From NCBI RefSeq assembly GCF_003634455.1, contig NZ_RBLC01000001.1, forward strand, positions 1,499,927 to 1,563,926: 64,000 nucleotides of DNA. The letters run 5' to 3'. Each line of letters begins with the position of its first letter. The stretch's first letter is position 1. The position numbers and the translations under genes are program-made. Of this stretch, positions 44,595-53,661 are shown piece by piece. Source of the stretch: Flavobacterium endophyticum. Its GTDB lineage: Bacteria; Bacteroidota; Bacteroidia; Flavobacteriales; Flavobacteriaceae. A model generated the notes under the pieces. It was not told the DNA's origin. It saw only the letters and a list, made by a program, of their open reading frames with translations, and made no database searches.

Positions 44595-45278
44595 TTATTT
44601 TCTTTTTTCTATTTTTTCTAAGGCTGATTTTACAAGCTTTTGGTCGCTTGGAAACCATCCCTGGAGCATAATTGAAAATCCGAAGATTATTAAAAGTATG
44701 CTTGTTATTTTTTTTATCTTCAGAATATTAGACGAAGTCATCTTGCTTTTAAGTCTTTTGGCCAGAAACATTTTTGCGATATCAACCATCAAATAAGTTC
44801 CGATTACCGATGCAAAGAAAACAATCAATCTGGATGTTTTTAAATCGAGCTGAGGTCCAAAGGTAATGATAATCAATAGCCAGAATCCGAGAACTCCGAC
44901 GTTTATAAAATTAAGCAGGAATCCTTTTATGAATAGGCTTCCGTAGTTTTTTTTAATGAGCTCTACTTCGGCATCGTCAGAAATATTTTTGCTGGCTTTA
45001 TTAAGCTGGAGATACGAAATTATTCCATACGTAAGCATGATCAATCCTCCAAAAATAAAGAGTGCAGGTTCGTCTTTTAAGCTGTTTATAAGTCGGTAGC
45101 TACTGAAATAAGCAATGCAGATAAAAAGGATATCCGCTATAATTACTCCAAAATCAAAAACCAACGCAGCACGAATACCTTTGACAGCAGCGGTTTCAAG
45201 TAATATAAAAAAAACAGGCCCGATCATAAAGCATAGGAATAAACCTAAAGGAATGCCTGTTAAAATGTCTTGAATCAT
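44595..45278 (-). CDS. LysE family transporter
   Basis: An amino-acid or metabolite exporter-type membrane protein. It has 227 residues from the ATG at 45278; an in-frame ATG 15 codons upstream is possible, but the family pattern begins at MIQDILTGIPLGLFLCFMIGP in adjoining parts. Six hydrophobic helices are visible, with the LysE motif GPVFFILLETA in helix 1 and FDFGVIIADILFI after it. A short charged loop (SDDAEVELIKK) splits the halves. A possible minus-strand -7 box TATCTTTG is at 45356-45363. The exported substrate is unknown. Confidence 0.85.
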   Translation of the reverse strand: MIQDILTGIPLGLFLCFMIGPVFFILLETAAVKGIRAALVFDFGVIIADILFICIAYFSSYRLINSLKDEPALFIFGGLIMLTYGIISYLQLNKASKNISDDAEVELIKKNYGSLFIKGFLLNFINVGVLGFWLLIIITFGPQLDLKTSRLIVFFASVIGTYLMVDIAKMFLAKRLKSKMTSSNILKIKKITSILLIIFGFSIMLQGWFPSDQKLVKSALEKIEKRK

Positions 45279-45390
45279 TAAAAAAGGATTGTAATTTTTG
45301 AAAGTTTGTCTATCAATATTCAATCAGCAATTTATGCAAATTAAAAATAGTAACACAAAGATAATTCAAAAATTACAATCCTTAACAGAC

Positions 45391-46071
45391 TTATCGTTTG
45401 GATTCCGTAATGTTTCCTCCAGCAAAAGTCTTTTTGTTTATTTTTTTAGCACTTCCGTAAATGGTTATGTCTCCCCCTGCCCTAGTTTTTGCATCGACAA
45501 GTTCTGAAGCTTTTACATCGGCTTCACCTCCTGCATTTATGGCTACAGTTGTTTGTGATGTTTCTAAATCTTTAGCATCAACAATTCCGCCAGAGTTAAT
45601 AACAATGTCTTGATTATTAGCACTTCCTTTTAATTTTACTATACCTCCAGAAGTGGCCTTAACTGCTAATTTTTGAGCATCAAGATTGATTTTTATTTCA
45701 GCGCCTTCTTTCGCATTTACGCTAAAATCAATCGCTTTGAAGGTAGCTTCGCTTGATACGTAAGAACCTTCGCTGGCTTCGATAGTTTCAATTTCATTTT
45801 TAAAATAAAGAATCGCTGTAATGTCTTCGCCTTTCAAAAGTTTTTTAAGCTTCATCCTGATTTTCAGGTCTCCATTTTTATTGACAATTTCTACATCGTC
45901 TCTTCGGTCTCCAGTAATTTCAATCTTGTTTTCATTTGCAGGAACCAATTGGACCGATATTCTATCAAAAACGCGAACTGCGTCAAAATCTCCTAGATTT
46001 TTGGTAAGTTTTTCTTGTGCAAAATTGATTTGCGTCAGCATTAAAAATGCTACTAAAAGTATCTTTTTCAT
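45391..46071 (-). CDS. Exported GIN-domain (DUF2807) protein
   Basis: A protein of 226 residues with signal peptide MKKILLVAFLMLTQINFAQ. The mature part is the GIN (DUF2807) autotransporter-adhesin-like domain, a right-handed beta solenoid: FDAVRVFDRISVQLVP at the start, then repeated strands with Gly-rich turns (EGSYVSSEATF, SGGIVKLKGS, AGGEADVKAS). The family is common and abundant in Bacteroidota, its role unproven. It lies 27 bases after rnr on the same strand, so it is probably co-transcribed with it. Confidence 0.9.
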   Translation of the reverse strand: MKKILLVAFLMLTQINFAQEKLTKNLGDFDAVRVFDRISVQLVPANENKIEITGDRRDDVEIVNKNGDLKIRMKLKKLLKGEDITAILYFKNEIETIEASEGSYVSSEATFKAIDFSVNAKEGAEIKINLDAQKLAVKATSGGIVKLKGSANNQDIVINSGGIVDAKDLETSQTTVAINAGGEADVKASELVDAKTRAGGDITIYGSAKKINKKTFAGGNITESKR

Positions 46072-46098
46072 TGTGTTAGTATTTATTGGTTGCTATTT

Positions 46099-48285
46099 TT
46101 ATTCATTCTTTCTCAGGAAAGTAAAATCCAGCTGTTTTTTAACCAAGTCAGCGCTTTTTACTTTCACAAAAACTTCGTCTCCCAGCTGCAGGATATTCTT
46201 TGAAATTTCCCCAACTAATGCATATTGTTTTTCATCGAAAGTGTAATAATCATCACGAATTTCACGGATCCTACACATACCTTCACATTTGTTAGAAACA
46301 ATTTCTACATAAATTCCCCATTCAGTTACACCAGAAATTACGCCTAAAAACTCTTCATCTTGATGGTCTTGCATATACTTGACCTGCATGTATTTGATGC
46401 TATCACGCTCTGCATTCGTTGCTAAAACTTCCATGTTGGAAGAATGCTGGCATTTTTCTTCGTAAGATTCTTCGTCTACTGATTTTCCTCCATCGAGATA
46501 ATGCTGTAACAAACGATGTGCCATTACATCCGGATAACGTCTGATTGGCGAAGTAAAGTGTGAATAGTAATCAAATGCTAGTCCGTAATGCCCAATATTT
46601 TCAGTCGAATACTTTGCCTTGCTCATCGTCCTGATCGTCAAGGTATCAACCATATTTTGCTCTTTTTTTCCGTTCACATCTTCAAGCAATTTATTAAGCG
46701 ACTGCGAAATATCTTTTTTAGACTTAAAATTGATCGAATATCCAAATTTTGAAATTACAGTCTGTAAACTAATTAGTTTATTTTCATCTGGTTCGTCGTG
46801 GATTCTATACACAAATGTTTTCTTTGGTCTTTGTTTTCCTATGAATTCGGCCACTTTTCTATTCGCCAAAAGCATGAATTCTTCAATCAAATGATTAGCA
46901 TCTTTTGAAACTTTAAAATAAACTCCAACGGGTTCTGCAGCTTCGTTTAAGTTAAATTTCACTTCAACTTTATCAAACGAAATAGCGCCATCACGCATTC
47001 TTCTTTTACGAAGTGTTTTGGCCAGCTCGTCTAATTTTAAAGTCGCATTCTGAATTGCTTCAGGAACTTCGTATTCATTTCCAGTTAAAGAAATCTCTGC
47101 AGGAATTATATTTCCTTTTGTTTCAATAATATGCTGTGCTTCTTCATAAGCAAATCGCTGGTCGGAATAAATTACGGTTCTTCCAAACCATTGGTTGACA
47201 ACCTGGGCGTTTTCTGTCAGTTCGAAAATAGCCGAAAAGGTATATTTTTCTTCATGAGGTCGTAACGAACAGGCAAAATTGGACAATACTTCTGGAAGCA
47301 TTGGCACTACTCTATCTACTAAATACACTGAAGTAGCTCTTTGATACGCTTCATTATCTAAAATGGTTCCTTCTTCAAGATAGTAGGAAACATCGGCAAT
47401 ATGGACACCGATTTCATAATTTCCATTTTCTAATATTTGGAAAGACAAGGCATCATCAAAATCTTTAGCATCTTTCGGGTCGATCGTAAAAGTCAGCACA
47501 TCGCGCATATCACGACGCTTGGCAATTTCGCTTTCTTGAATCGACGTATCTATTTTTTGAGCATAGGTTTCCACTTCTATCGGAAAGTCGTAAGGAAGTC
47601 CGTATTCTGCCAAAATCGCATGGATTTCGGTATTGTGCTCCCCTGGTTTTCCAAGGACTTTGATTACAGCTCCAAACGGACTGTCTGCTTTTTTAGGCCA
47701 ATCTTCAATATGAACTAACACAACATCGCCGTTTTCTGCATCACCAATTTTCTCTTTTGGGATAAAAATATCAGTATACATTTTCGGATTAGCTGTCGAT
47801 ACAAAAGCAAAATTCTTTTGTATGTCAATGACGCCAACAAAATCGGTCTTTTTTCTTTCGATTATCTCGATAACTTCGCCTTCTGGCTTTTTGCCTCGCC
47901 TTCTGTTATACACATAAATCTTTACTTTATCTCCATCCAACGCTTTATTTAGGTTGTTGGTCGGTATAAAAATATCGTCTTCAAATTCTTCTGATACAAA
48001 ATAAGCAGTCTTTCTGCTTGTCATATCAATCACTCCTTCATAATAATCTTGGCTTGTCGCAACGACTAAATATTTACCTGGCTCAATTTCAACAATCTTC
48101 TTTTGAGAAGCCAGAAGTTTTAAATCTCTGATAATTTCGTTTCTGCTTTTTGTATCATCTAATTCAAGCTTGGCTCCTATCTGCTTATAATTGAATGCCT
48201 TATTGGCATCTTGTGATAAAATCTTTAAAATTCTTGCTGTAAAGTCTTTGTCCTTTTTTACAGGCTTTCGTAGTTTCTTACTCAT
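46099..48285 (-). CDS. rnr: Ribonuclease R
   Basis: A 3'-5' exoribonuclease that degrades structured RNA. The 728 residues contain an N-terminal helix-turn-helix region (about 15-75), two cold-shock-like domains (about 78-230), the RNB catalytic domain with the metal-binding DPKDAKDFDDALS, VHIADVSYYL, and the FTSPIRRYPDVMAH signature, and a C-terminal S1 domain (about 640-725, FLGVISGVTEWGIYVE). The length is typical. It begins just left of the origin-like gap and is transcribed away from it. Confidence 0.96.
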   Translation of the reverse strand: MSKKLRKPVKKDKDFTARILKILSQDANKAFNYKQIGAKLELDDTKSRNEIIRDLKLLASQKKIVEIEPGKYLVVATSQDYYEGVIDMTSRKTAYFVSEEFEDDIFIPTNNLNKALDGDKVKIYVYNRRRGKKPEGEVIEIIERKKTDFVGVIDIQKNFAFVSTANPKMYTDIFIPKEKIGDAENGDVVLVHIEDWPKKADSPFGAVIKVLGKPGEHNTEIHAILAEYGLPYDFPIEVETYAQKIDTSIQESEIAKRRDMRDVLTFTIDPKDAKDFDDALSFQILENGNYEIGVHIADVSYYLEEGTILDNEAYQRATSVYLVDRVVPMLPEVLSNFACSLRPHEEKYTFSAIFELTENAQVVNQWFGRTVIYSDQRFAYEEAQHIIETKGNIIPAEISLTGNEYEVPEAIQNATLKLDELAKTLRKRRMRDGAISFDKVEVKFNLNEAAEPVGVYFKVSKDANHLIEEFMLLANRKVAEFIGKQRPKKTFVYRIHDEPDENKLISLQTVISKFGYSINFKSKKDISQSLNKLLEDVNGKKEQNMVDTLTIRTMSKAKYSTENIGHYGLAFDYYSHFTSPIRRYPDVMAHRLLQHYLDGGKSVDEESYEEKCQHSSNMEVLATNAERDSIKYMQVKYMQDHQDEEFLGVISGVTEWGIYVEIVSNKCEGMCRIREIRDDYYTFDEKQYALVGEISKNILQLGDEVFVKVKSADLVKKQLDFTFLRKNE

Positions 48286-48425
48286 AATTCTTTTCTAATA
48301 ATGCTGAAAATTACGAAATTGTTGACAGTTTCCTCTTAAATGTTAATTTTTTTAAACAAAATATAACTTTTGAAATAAAAGATGAAGAATATATTTCTTC
48401 CTATCTTTATGAAAACCAAATTCAA

Positions 48426-48665
48426 ATGGAAAATTTTATCACGATCGCAGTCTTCAATTATCCTCACGAAATCACAATCTTAAAACACAGGCTCGATTTA
48501 GAGGAAATCCAATATTTTTTCGAGAATGAGACCATGATGAACATCGTTCCAATGTATTCGCAGGCTTTAGGCGGAATCAAACTCAGAGTACATCCCGAAG
48601 ATGCAGAAGAAGCAAAAGAAATTCTGGATGAATTCAACCGAAATCAAAATTTGAAAATCGTCTAA
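48426..48665 (+). CDS. DUF2007-type small protein
   Basis: A protein of 79 residues with the DUF2007 pattern: VFNYPHEITILKHRLDLEEI at the start, then YFFENE, and LGGIKLRVHPEDAEEAKEIL at the end (a ferredoxin-like fold). Sometimes annotated as a putative signal-transducing protein; no activity is established. It is transcribed alone, divergently from rnr, and the origin-like gap follows it. A TATCTTTA sequence at 48402-48409 resembles a -7 box. Confidence 0.85.
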   Translation: MENFITIAVFNYPHEITILKHRLDLEEIQYFFENETMMNIVPMYSQALGGIKLRVHPEDAEEAKEILDEFNRNQNLKIV

Positions 48666-49244
48666 CTTTTCGAAGTTGTCAACATTTATTAAAAACAACA
48701 AAAAGAAAAAGGAAATTTAAATTAATTTTTTGGTGGTTATTATAGCGTGTTAATAGCTGCAATAAATTAATTTTTTAAGGCAACGATTTTAAGTTATAGT
48801 TTGTTATACCGACTTATCAACACAGCTAAATAGTTTTAAGTATTTCATTCTAAAGGTTTTTTAAGACTTTGTTAACAACAGTTGATAATCGTTTTTGAGA
48901 TGAAAATGTAAATAACTTTACTTGTTAATTACTGTTAACAAAATAACTTTTGATGCTGATAACTTCTCCAAAAATTCACCAAACTAAATTTGCATTTTCA
49001 AATGTAATTTTGGATTACTGTTTTTAATCGAACAAACAAGAAATACTTCTAAAATTCTATCCGAAGTTATGAACAATCCATGTTAATTTATAATTAACTA
49101 AAAGTCAGTACATTGTAAATTACTGTTAACATTGCAATAATTTAACATTTACATTACAATTTAGGTAATGATTATCAGCTTTTTATAAAATGCGAAAAAC
49201 CTAAACATTTGATAATCAAAAGATGCAACTTCATGACTATTTAG
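48666..49244. other. AT-rich gap with repeated motifs, candidate replication origin
   Basis: No gene fits here. The gap holds two exact copies of AATTACTGTTAACA (48927-48940 and 49118-49131), a third TTGTTAACA (48869-48877), a DnaA-box-like TTATCAACA (48814-48822; one mismatch to TTATCCACA), a reversed TTATCAAC (48881-48888) and two short palindromes (TGATTATCA at 49169-49177, TTTGATAATCAAA at 49208-49220). Genes on the left mostly run leftward and genes on the right mostly run rightward. Origin function is inferred. Confidence 0.45.
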
Positions 49245-49276
49245 TTTGGTAAATGGAAACCGTTGCGGTAAATTTG
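49245..49276 (+). promoter_or_regulatory. Promoter of rpiB
   Basis: TTTG (49245-49248), 20-base spacer, TAAATTTG (49269-49276). The start of transcription near 49283 lies beyond the ATG at 49253, which rules that start out and favours the ATG at 49304. Confidence 0.8.
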
Positions 49277-49303
49277 CAGGACACAACTAATAAAGATATA
49301 TAT

Positions 49304-49735
49304 ATGAAAATTTCAATAGGGAATGACCACGCTGGACCAGAATACAAAAAGGCAATTGTCGAAATGCTGAAAGCAAAAGGACATGAAGTAACAAATTATG
49401 GTACAGACAGCAGCGACAGCGTCGATTATCCAGATTTTGGACATCCGGTTGCTCTTGATGTTGAAAACGGCAAAGCTGATTTCGGAATCGTAATCTGCGG
49501 CAGCGGCAATGGAATCAACATGACGGTTAACAAGCACCAAGGAATACGCAGCGCACTATGCTGGACAAAAGAAATAGCTACTTTAGCGAGACAACATAAT
49601 AATGCCAATATTATCAGCATACCAGCACGTTTTACGGCTATTCATCAAGTAGTTGAAATGGTGGAAGCTTTTTTAAGTACAGATTTTGAAGGCGGAAGAC
49701 ACCAAAATCGCGTTGATAAAATCGCTTGTCAATAA
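49304..49735 (+). CDS. rpiB: Ribose-5-phosphate isomerase B
   Basis: Pentose phosphate enzyme interconverting ribose 5-phosphate and ribulose 5-phosphate. It has 143 residues from the ATG at 49304, the start chosen because the promoter lies between this and the upstream ATG. The family marks are all present: IGNDHAGPEYKKAI at the N-terminus, YGTDSSDSVDYPD, GIVICGSGNGINMTVNK and the RSALCWTKE and HNNANIISIPAR segments. The catalytic Cys lies in ICGSG. A terminator follows. Confidence 0.96.
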   Translation: MKISIGNDHAGPEYKKAIVEMLKAKGHEVTNYGTDSSDSVDYPDFGHPVALDVENGKADFGIVICGSGNGINMTVNKHQGIRSALCWTKEIATLARQHNNANIISIPARFTAIHQVVEMVEAFLSTDFEGGRHQNRVDKIACQ

Positions 49736-49762
49736 GCATAATTAAACTAAAATATATTTAAG

Positions 49763-49803
49763 GCATCTTTAAAACGTTACTAGTTTTTGAGATGCTTTTT
49801 TTT
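49763..49803 (+). terminator. Terminator of rpiB
   Basis: GCATCT (49763-49768) and AGATGC (49790-49795) close a longer imperfect stem that also pairs TAAAAC-like and GTTTTT-like arms, followed by T8. Confidence 0.82.
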
Positions 49804-49842
49804 AAATTGGCAGCTGCAAAAAAATACTATCAAAATTATATT

Positions 49843-51990
49843 ATGACCAACCTAGAATTCATCTCCAAGCAAGTTACCGCACCAACGAAAAACATTGAAA
49901 ATACGCTACAGCTTTTAAACGAAGATTGTACGATTCCGTTTATTTCAAGATATAGAAAAGATAAGACAGGTAATTTGGATGAGGTTGTAATCGAGCAAAT
50001 TGCCAAGCTGAGCAAAGAATTTGAAACGATCGTAAAAAGAAAAGAAGCCATTCTAAAATCGATTCAAGAGCAAGATTCATTGACACCAGAATTAGAAAAG
50101 AAAATCCAGTTGAGCTACGATTTAAACGACCTAGAGGATTTATACCTGCCGTATAAGAAAAAGAAAAAAACAAAAGCCGATGTTGCTCGTGAAAAAGGAT
50201 TAGAGCCCTTGGCAAAAATTATCATGGCTCAAAATAATGACGATATCGATTTTGTAGCTTCAAAATACCTGAACGATAAAGTTCCGAACGAAGACGAAGC
50301 ACTTCAAGGCGCCAGAGACATCATTGCCGAATGGATTAATGAAAACATATACATCCGAAAAAACCTCCGCCGACTTTACCAGAGAAAATCTTCAATTACG
50401 ACGAAAGCCGTCAAGCTAAAGATTGAAGATACGCCAGAAGGCGAGCAGCTACGACAAAAAGCCAAAAAATTTGAGCAGTATTTTGACTGGTCGGAAAACC
50501 TCTTGAAAGCTCCTTCTCATAGGTTATTGGCAATGCTCCGTGCAGAAAACGAAGGATTGATCAAGCTGAAGATTGAGATAGAAAACGATGAAGCCATCGA
50601 AATTATGGAAGAAGCAGTCATAAAAAATAAAAAAGAAACAGCCGTCCATCTAAAAAAAGCAATTGAAGATAGTTATAAAAGATTGCTGGCGCCGGCTATT
50701 TCAAATGAAGCGCTTCAAGAAGCAAAAACAAAAGCAGATGCCACAGCCATCCAAGTTTTTGCTGGAAATCTAGGACAATTGCTTTTAGCGCCGCCATTAG
50801 GCGAAAAAAGAATTCTTGCCATTGATCCAGGTTTCAGAAGCGGTTGCAAGATTGTGTGCTTGGATGAAAAAGGTGATTTACTATATAACGAAACCATTTT
50901 TCCGCATGCGCCGCAAAATGAAACGGCAATTGCGATGAAAAAAATCCGCTCCATGGTAAATGCCTATAAGATCGATGCTATTTCAATTGGCAATGGAACG
51001 GCTTCCCGTGAAACGGAATTTTTTATCAAAAAGATAGCTTTCGATAAGCCGATCCAAGTATTTGTAGTGAGCGAAGCAGGAGCTTCTGTTTATTCCGCTT
51101 CAAAAATTGCAAGGGACGAATTTCCAAGTTATGACGTGACCGTGCGTGGTGCTGTTTCGATTGGACGAAGATTGTCCGACCCGTTGGCGGAACTGGTAAA
51201 AATTGAGCCAAAATCAATAGGAGTAGGACAATACCAGCATGATGTAGATCAGTCCAAATTAAAAGATGAATTGGATACAGTCGTAATGCGATGCGTGAAT
51301 TCTGTCGGAATCAATATCAATACGGCCAGCAAATCATTGTTGAGCTATGTTTCTGGAATAGGAGAGAAGATGGCAGAAAATATTGTCGCTTACCGTTCAG
51401 AAAATGGTGCTTTCGAAGAAAGAAAACAGCTGAAAAAAGTACCGAGATTAGGCGAAAAAGCTTATCAACAGGCGGCGGCATTTATTAGAATTTCTAATGG
51501 AAAAAATCCGCTGGATAATTCAGCGGTGCATCCAGAAGCCTACGGAATAGTTGAAAAGATGGCAAAAGACTTGAAGATTTCCTTAAACGACCTGATTGCA
51601 AACAAAGAAAAAATTACTCAGATTCCTGTAGAAAAATACGTGACAGAAGATATCGGACTGCTTGGCCTGAAAGATATTGTCAAGGAATTAGAAAAACCTG
51701 GGCTAGATCCACGAAAGGCAGCCAAAGTTTTTGAATTCGATCCCAATGTTAAAACAATTGCCAATCTAAGAACCGGAATGGTACTTCCCGGCATTGTAAA
51801 TAACATCACGAATTTTGGATGTTTTGTTGATATCGGAATCAAAGAAAGCGGTCTTGTCCATATATCGCAACTAAAAGAAGGCTTTGTCTCGGATGTAAAC
51901 GAAGTCGTGAAGATGCACCAACAAGTACAAGTGAAAGTAGTTGAAATTGACGAAAACAGGAAGAGAATCCAGCTTACGATGATATTATAA
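49843..51990 (+). CDS. tex: Tex-type RNA-binding transcription accessory protein
   Basis: A 715-residue protein of the Tex/YhgF family, which binds RNA and nucleic acids and affects transcription elongation. The start at 49843 is chosen because an in-frame ATG 17 codons earlier lies inside the rpiB terminator. The order is: N-terminal helical domain, YqgF-like RNase-fold domain (about 305-435, ILAIDPGFRSGCKIVCLDEKGD in adjoining parts), the double helix-hairpin-helix (LLSYVSGIGEKMAENIV and LKKVPRLGEKAYQQAA) and the C-terminal S1 domain (VLPGIVNNITNFGCFVDIG). The length is normal. Confidence 0.96.
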   Translation: MTNLEFISKQVTAPTKNIENTLQLLNEDCTIPFISRYRKDKTGNLDEVVIEQIAKLSKEFETIVKRKEAILKSIQEQDSLTPELEKKIQLSYDLNDLEDLYLPYKKKKKTKADVAREKGLEPLAKIIMAQNNDDIDFVASKYLNDKVPNEDEALQGARDIIAEWINENIYIRKNLRRLYQRKSSITTKAVKLKIEDTPEGEQLRQKAKKFEQYFDWSENLLKAPSHRLLAMLRAENEGLIKLKIEIENDEAIEIMEEAVIKNKKETAVHLKKAIEDSYKRLLAPAISNEALQEAKTKADATAIQVFAGNLGQLLLAPPLGEKRILAIDPGFRSGCKIVCLDEKGDLLYNETIFPHAPQNETAIAMKKIRSMVNAYKIDAISIGNGTASRETEFFIKKIAFDKPIQVFVVSEAGASVYSASKIARDEFPSYDVTVRGAVSIGRRLSDPLAELVKIEPKSIGVGQYQHDVDQSKLKDELDTVVMRCVNSVGININTASKSLLSYVSGIGEKMAENIVAYRSENGAFEERKQLKKVPRLGEKAYQQAAAFIRISNGKNPLDNSAVHPEAYGIVEKMAKDLKISLNDLIANKEKITQIPVEKYVTEDIGLLGLKDIVKELEKPGLDPRKAAKVFEFDPNVKTIANLRTGMVLPGIVNNITNFGCFVDIGIKESGLVHISQLKEGFVSDVNEVVKMHQQVQVKVVEIDENRKRIQLTMIL

Positions 51991-52189
51991 AAATCTGAAT
52001 ATTTTATTTAGCTGAAAACGAATTCCAAGTACAAGATTAACAATTGTATATAAGATGATTTGCTATGTATTTGAAATCATTTTATATTTAATTAAAACGT
52101 TTTTGAATTCAAGTAAAATTAGAAACATTTCGAGCAAAAATAACAAGACATTTCAGGAAAATATTTCTTTATAAAAAGTCAATTTTTAT

Positions 52190-52197
52190 TATATTTG
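52190..52197 (+). promoter_or_regulatory. -7 box of the small XRE regulator
   Basis: TATATTTG, 50 bases before the ATG at 52248. No convincing -33 box. The 257-base gap upstream shows nothing else. Confidence 0.5.
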
Positions 52198-52247
52198 AAA
52201 CAGTAATTACCCCTAGACATAGAAATGTAACTTATATTTTATGCCAA

Positions 52248-52595
52248 ATGATAAAACTAAATTTACAACCAATTTTTAAGATCAAGGGAATTACGAAACC
52301 AGTCAAATATCTTGTTGATCAAGGGCACTCCGGCAGCTATGCCAATGGAGTCGTGAATGATAAGCTCGTATCGATTCCTTTTTGGAAATTAGAAATGCTC
52401 TGCATCGATTTCAACTGTACGCCAAACGATTTGTTTGATTTTATACCAGACAAAGACCAGCAGCTTCCAGAGAATCATGCACTTTTTACAATTTCTAAAA
52501 GCGAAGCCATAGGAGAAATCCATAAATTATTAAATGACCTGCCAGTTTCAAAGATTCAGGAACTGTATGGGATTTTAAAGAGCGGAAAAGAATAA
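52248..52595 (+). CDS. Small XRE-family helix-turn-helix protein
   Basis: A protein of 115 residues. Residues 4-70 form a CI/Cro-type helix-turn-helix, with the DNA-reading region in SGSYANGVVNDKLVSIPFWKLEML (two adjoining parts) and the closing LCIDFNCTPNDLFDFIPD, a common ending in Bacteroidota regulators of this type. The C-terminal 40 residues are helical (AIGEIHKLLNDLPVSKIQELY). No toxin gene is adjacent, so it is not an obvious antitoxin. Its targets are unknown. A nearby out-of-frame ATG at 52241 does not open a longer frame. Confidence 0.85.
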   Translation: MIKLNLQPIFKIKGITKPVKYLVDQGHSGSYANGVVNDKLVSIPFWKLEMLCIDFNCTPNDLFDFIPDKDQQLPENHALFTISKSEAIGEIHKLLNDLPVSKIQELYGILKSGKE

Positions 52596-52597
52596 AA

Positions 52598-52632
52598 AAA
52601 GCTTCAAGAGATTTAGTTTCTTGAAGCTTTTT
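52598..52632. terminator. Bidirectional terminator
   Basis: GCTTCAAG (52601-52608) and CTTGAAGC (52620-52627) with flanking A and T runs. It serves the XRE gene and the convergent DoxX-like gene. Confidence 0.85.
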
Positions 52633-52652
52633 CTAATTTTCTTACCTTGATC

Positions 52653-53036
52653 TTAGCTAAACATCGGCTTGTACTTATTCCAATTATCACCAATCATCCA
52701 GATATTGATAAGGAAAAGTACTCCAGCTATTGCTATTCCTGGCCCTTCAGTCGTGAACACAAAATTGTGAAGTAAAATCCCAACAGTTATGGGAAGGATA
52801 ACAATCGCTCCCAAAGCTCTTGTTTTTGGAAAGATAAAAAGCAAGCCACCTGCTAATTCAATAACAGCGACTAAAGGGATGAGCCACGAAAGCGTTCCCA
52901 TAGCTTCATAAATTTTCATGTCTTCTGGTTTCATTTCCGGCATAGGCATATAATGGAAAAATTTATCGAGGCCAGCATTAACAAACATCAGCCCGAAAAG
53001 AACGCAAAGAATGGTTTTGATTATTTTCATATTCAA
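52653..53036 (-). CDS. DoxX family membrane protein
   Basis: A protein of 127 residues with four membrane helices (about 5-22, 50-70, 77-97 and 100-117). The pattern MFVNAGLDKFFHYMPMPEM after helix 1 and AVIELAGGLLFIFPKTRALGA around helices 2-3 (adjoining parts) fit the DoxX family. The gene is unrelated in sequence detail to the DoxX-like gene at 23591. It is transcribed alone. Function in Bacteroidota is not established. Confidence 0.86.
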   Translation of the reverse strand: MNMKIIKTILCVLFGLMFVNAGLDKFFHYMPMPEMKPEDMKIYEAMGTLSWLIPLVAVIELAGGLLFIFPKTRALGAIVILPITVGILLHNFVFTTEGPGIAIAGVLFLINIWMIGDNWNKYKPMFS

Positions 53037-53173
53037 TTACGATTTAAGTTATTTGTTAGTGCTAAGTTAAAAAATTAAGTGTTTGTATTGTAATATAATA
53101 AAAAAGAAGTAGAAAAATAGAAAGAGTAGTTTTCAACAATTCTGCTTATAACTTTCAATTTATGGCAAAATAA

Positions 53174-53205
53174 AAGCCTCAAGGATTTTAAAATCCTTGA
53201 GGCTT
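53174..53205. terminator. Palindromic terminator of tatA
   Basis: AAGCCTCAAGGATTTT and AAAATCCTTGAGGCTT form a 32-base perfect palindrome, 29 bases beyond the tatA stop on the minus strand. Confidence 0.88.
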
Positions 53206-53234
53206 CAATGAACCGCTTGTTTTAAAAAGCAGTC

Positions 53235-53414
53235 TTAAATTTTTGTATCTTCTTCTTTTTTAGACGCGGCAGGCTGATCATCCTTAGCAGCATTCTTGAA
53301 TTCTTTTATACCCGAACCCAATCCTTTCATCAATTCTGGAATTTTTTTACCTCCAAAAAGTAATAAGATAATCGCAACGATTACAAGTATTTCCGTTAAA
53401 CCTAATTTTCCCAT
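53235..53414 (-). CDS. tatA: Twin-arginine translocase subunit TatA/TatE
   Basis: Pore-forming subunit of the Tat system, which exports folded proteins across the inner membrane. It has 59 residues from the ATG at 53414; the in-frame ATG ten codons upstream adds a stretch not found in the family. The single N-terminal membrane helix ([22 protein letters not shown]) is in adjoining parts of the family motif, with FGGKKIPEL followed by the amphipathic helix [12 protein letters not shown] and a charged tail. TatC is not in the window. Confidence 0.95.
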   Translation of the reverse strand: MGKLGLTEILVIVAIILLLFGGKKIPELMKGLGSGIKEFKNAAKDDQPAASKKEEDTKI

Positions 53415-53615
53415 GATTAAAAAAATTACCGCTTTTTCAAGCATTATAAATATTCTGCAAATGTAAAAAGAAAAATCGTATCACTTCTTTATATAACAAA
53501 TAATTATACGTTAAAATCATTTTTTCAGTTTACTATAACTACTTACGATAAAAGAAACATATCGGTTTTAAAAAGGCTGCAATTGATTTAACAGCTTAGT
53601 AATTGCAGAAAAGCG

Positions 53616-53644
53616 TTGGCAAGACTTCCAAATTATTATATTTG
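53616..53644 (+). promoter_or_regulatory. Promoter of the M23 peptidase gene
   Basis: TTG (53616-53618), 18-base spacer, TATATTTG (53637-53644), 17 bases before the ATG. Confidence 0.75.
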
Positions 53645-53661
53645 TAAAATACAAAAATGAA

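Noticed and set aside
52178..52210. The promoter region of the small XRE gene resembles the island promoters after the -7 box (AACAGTAATTA)
   Set aside because: It lacks the inverted repeat; the similarity covers only the common -7 box and a few AT-rich bases.
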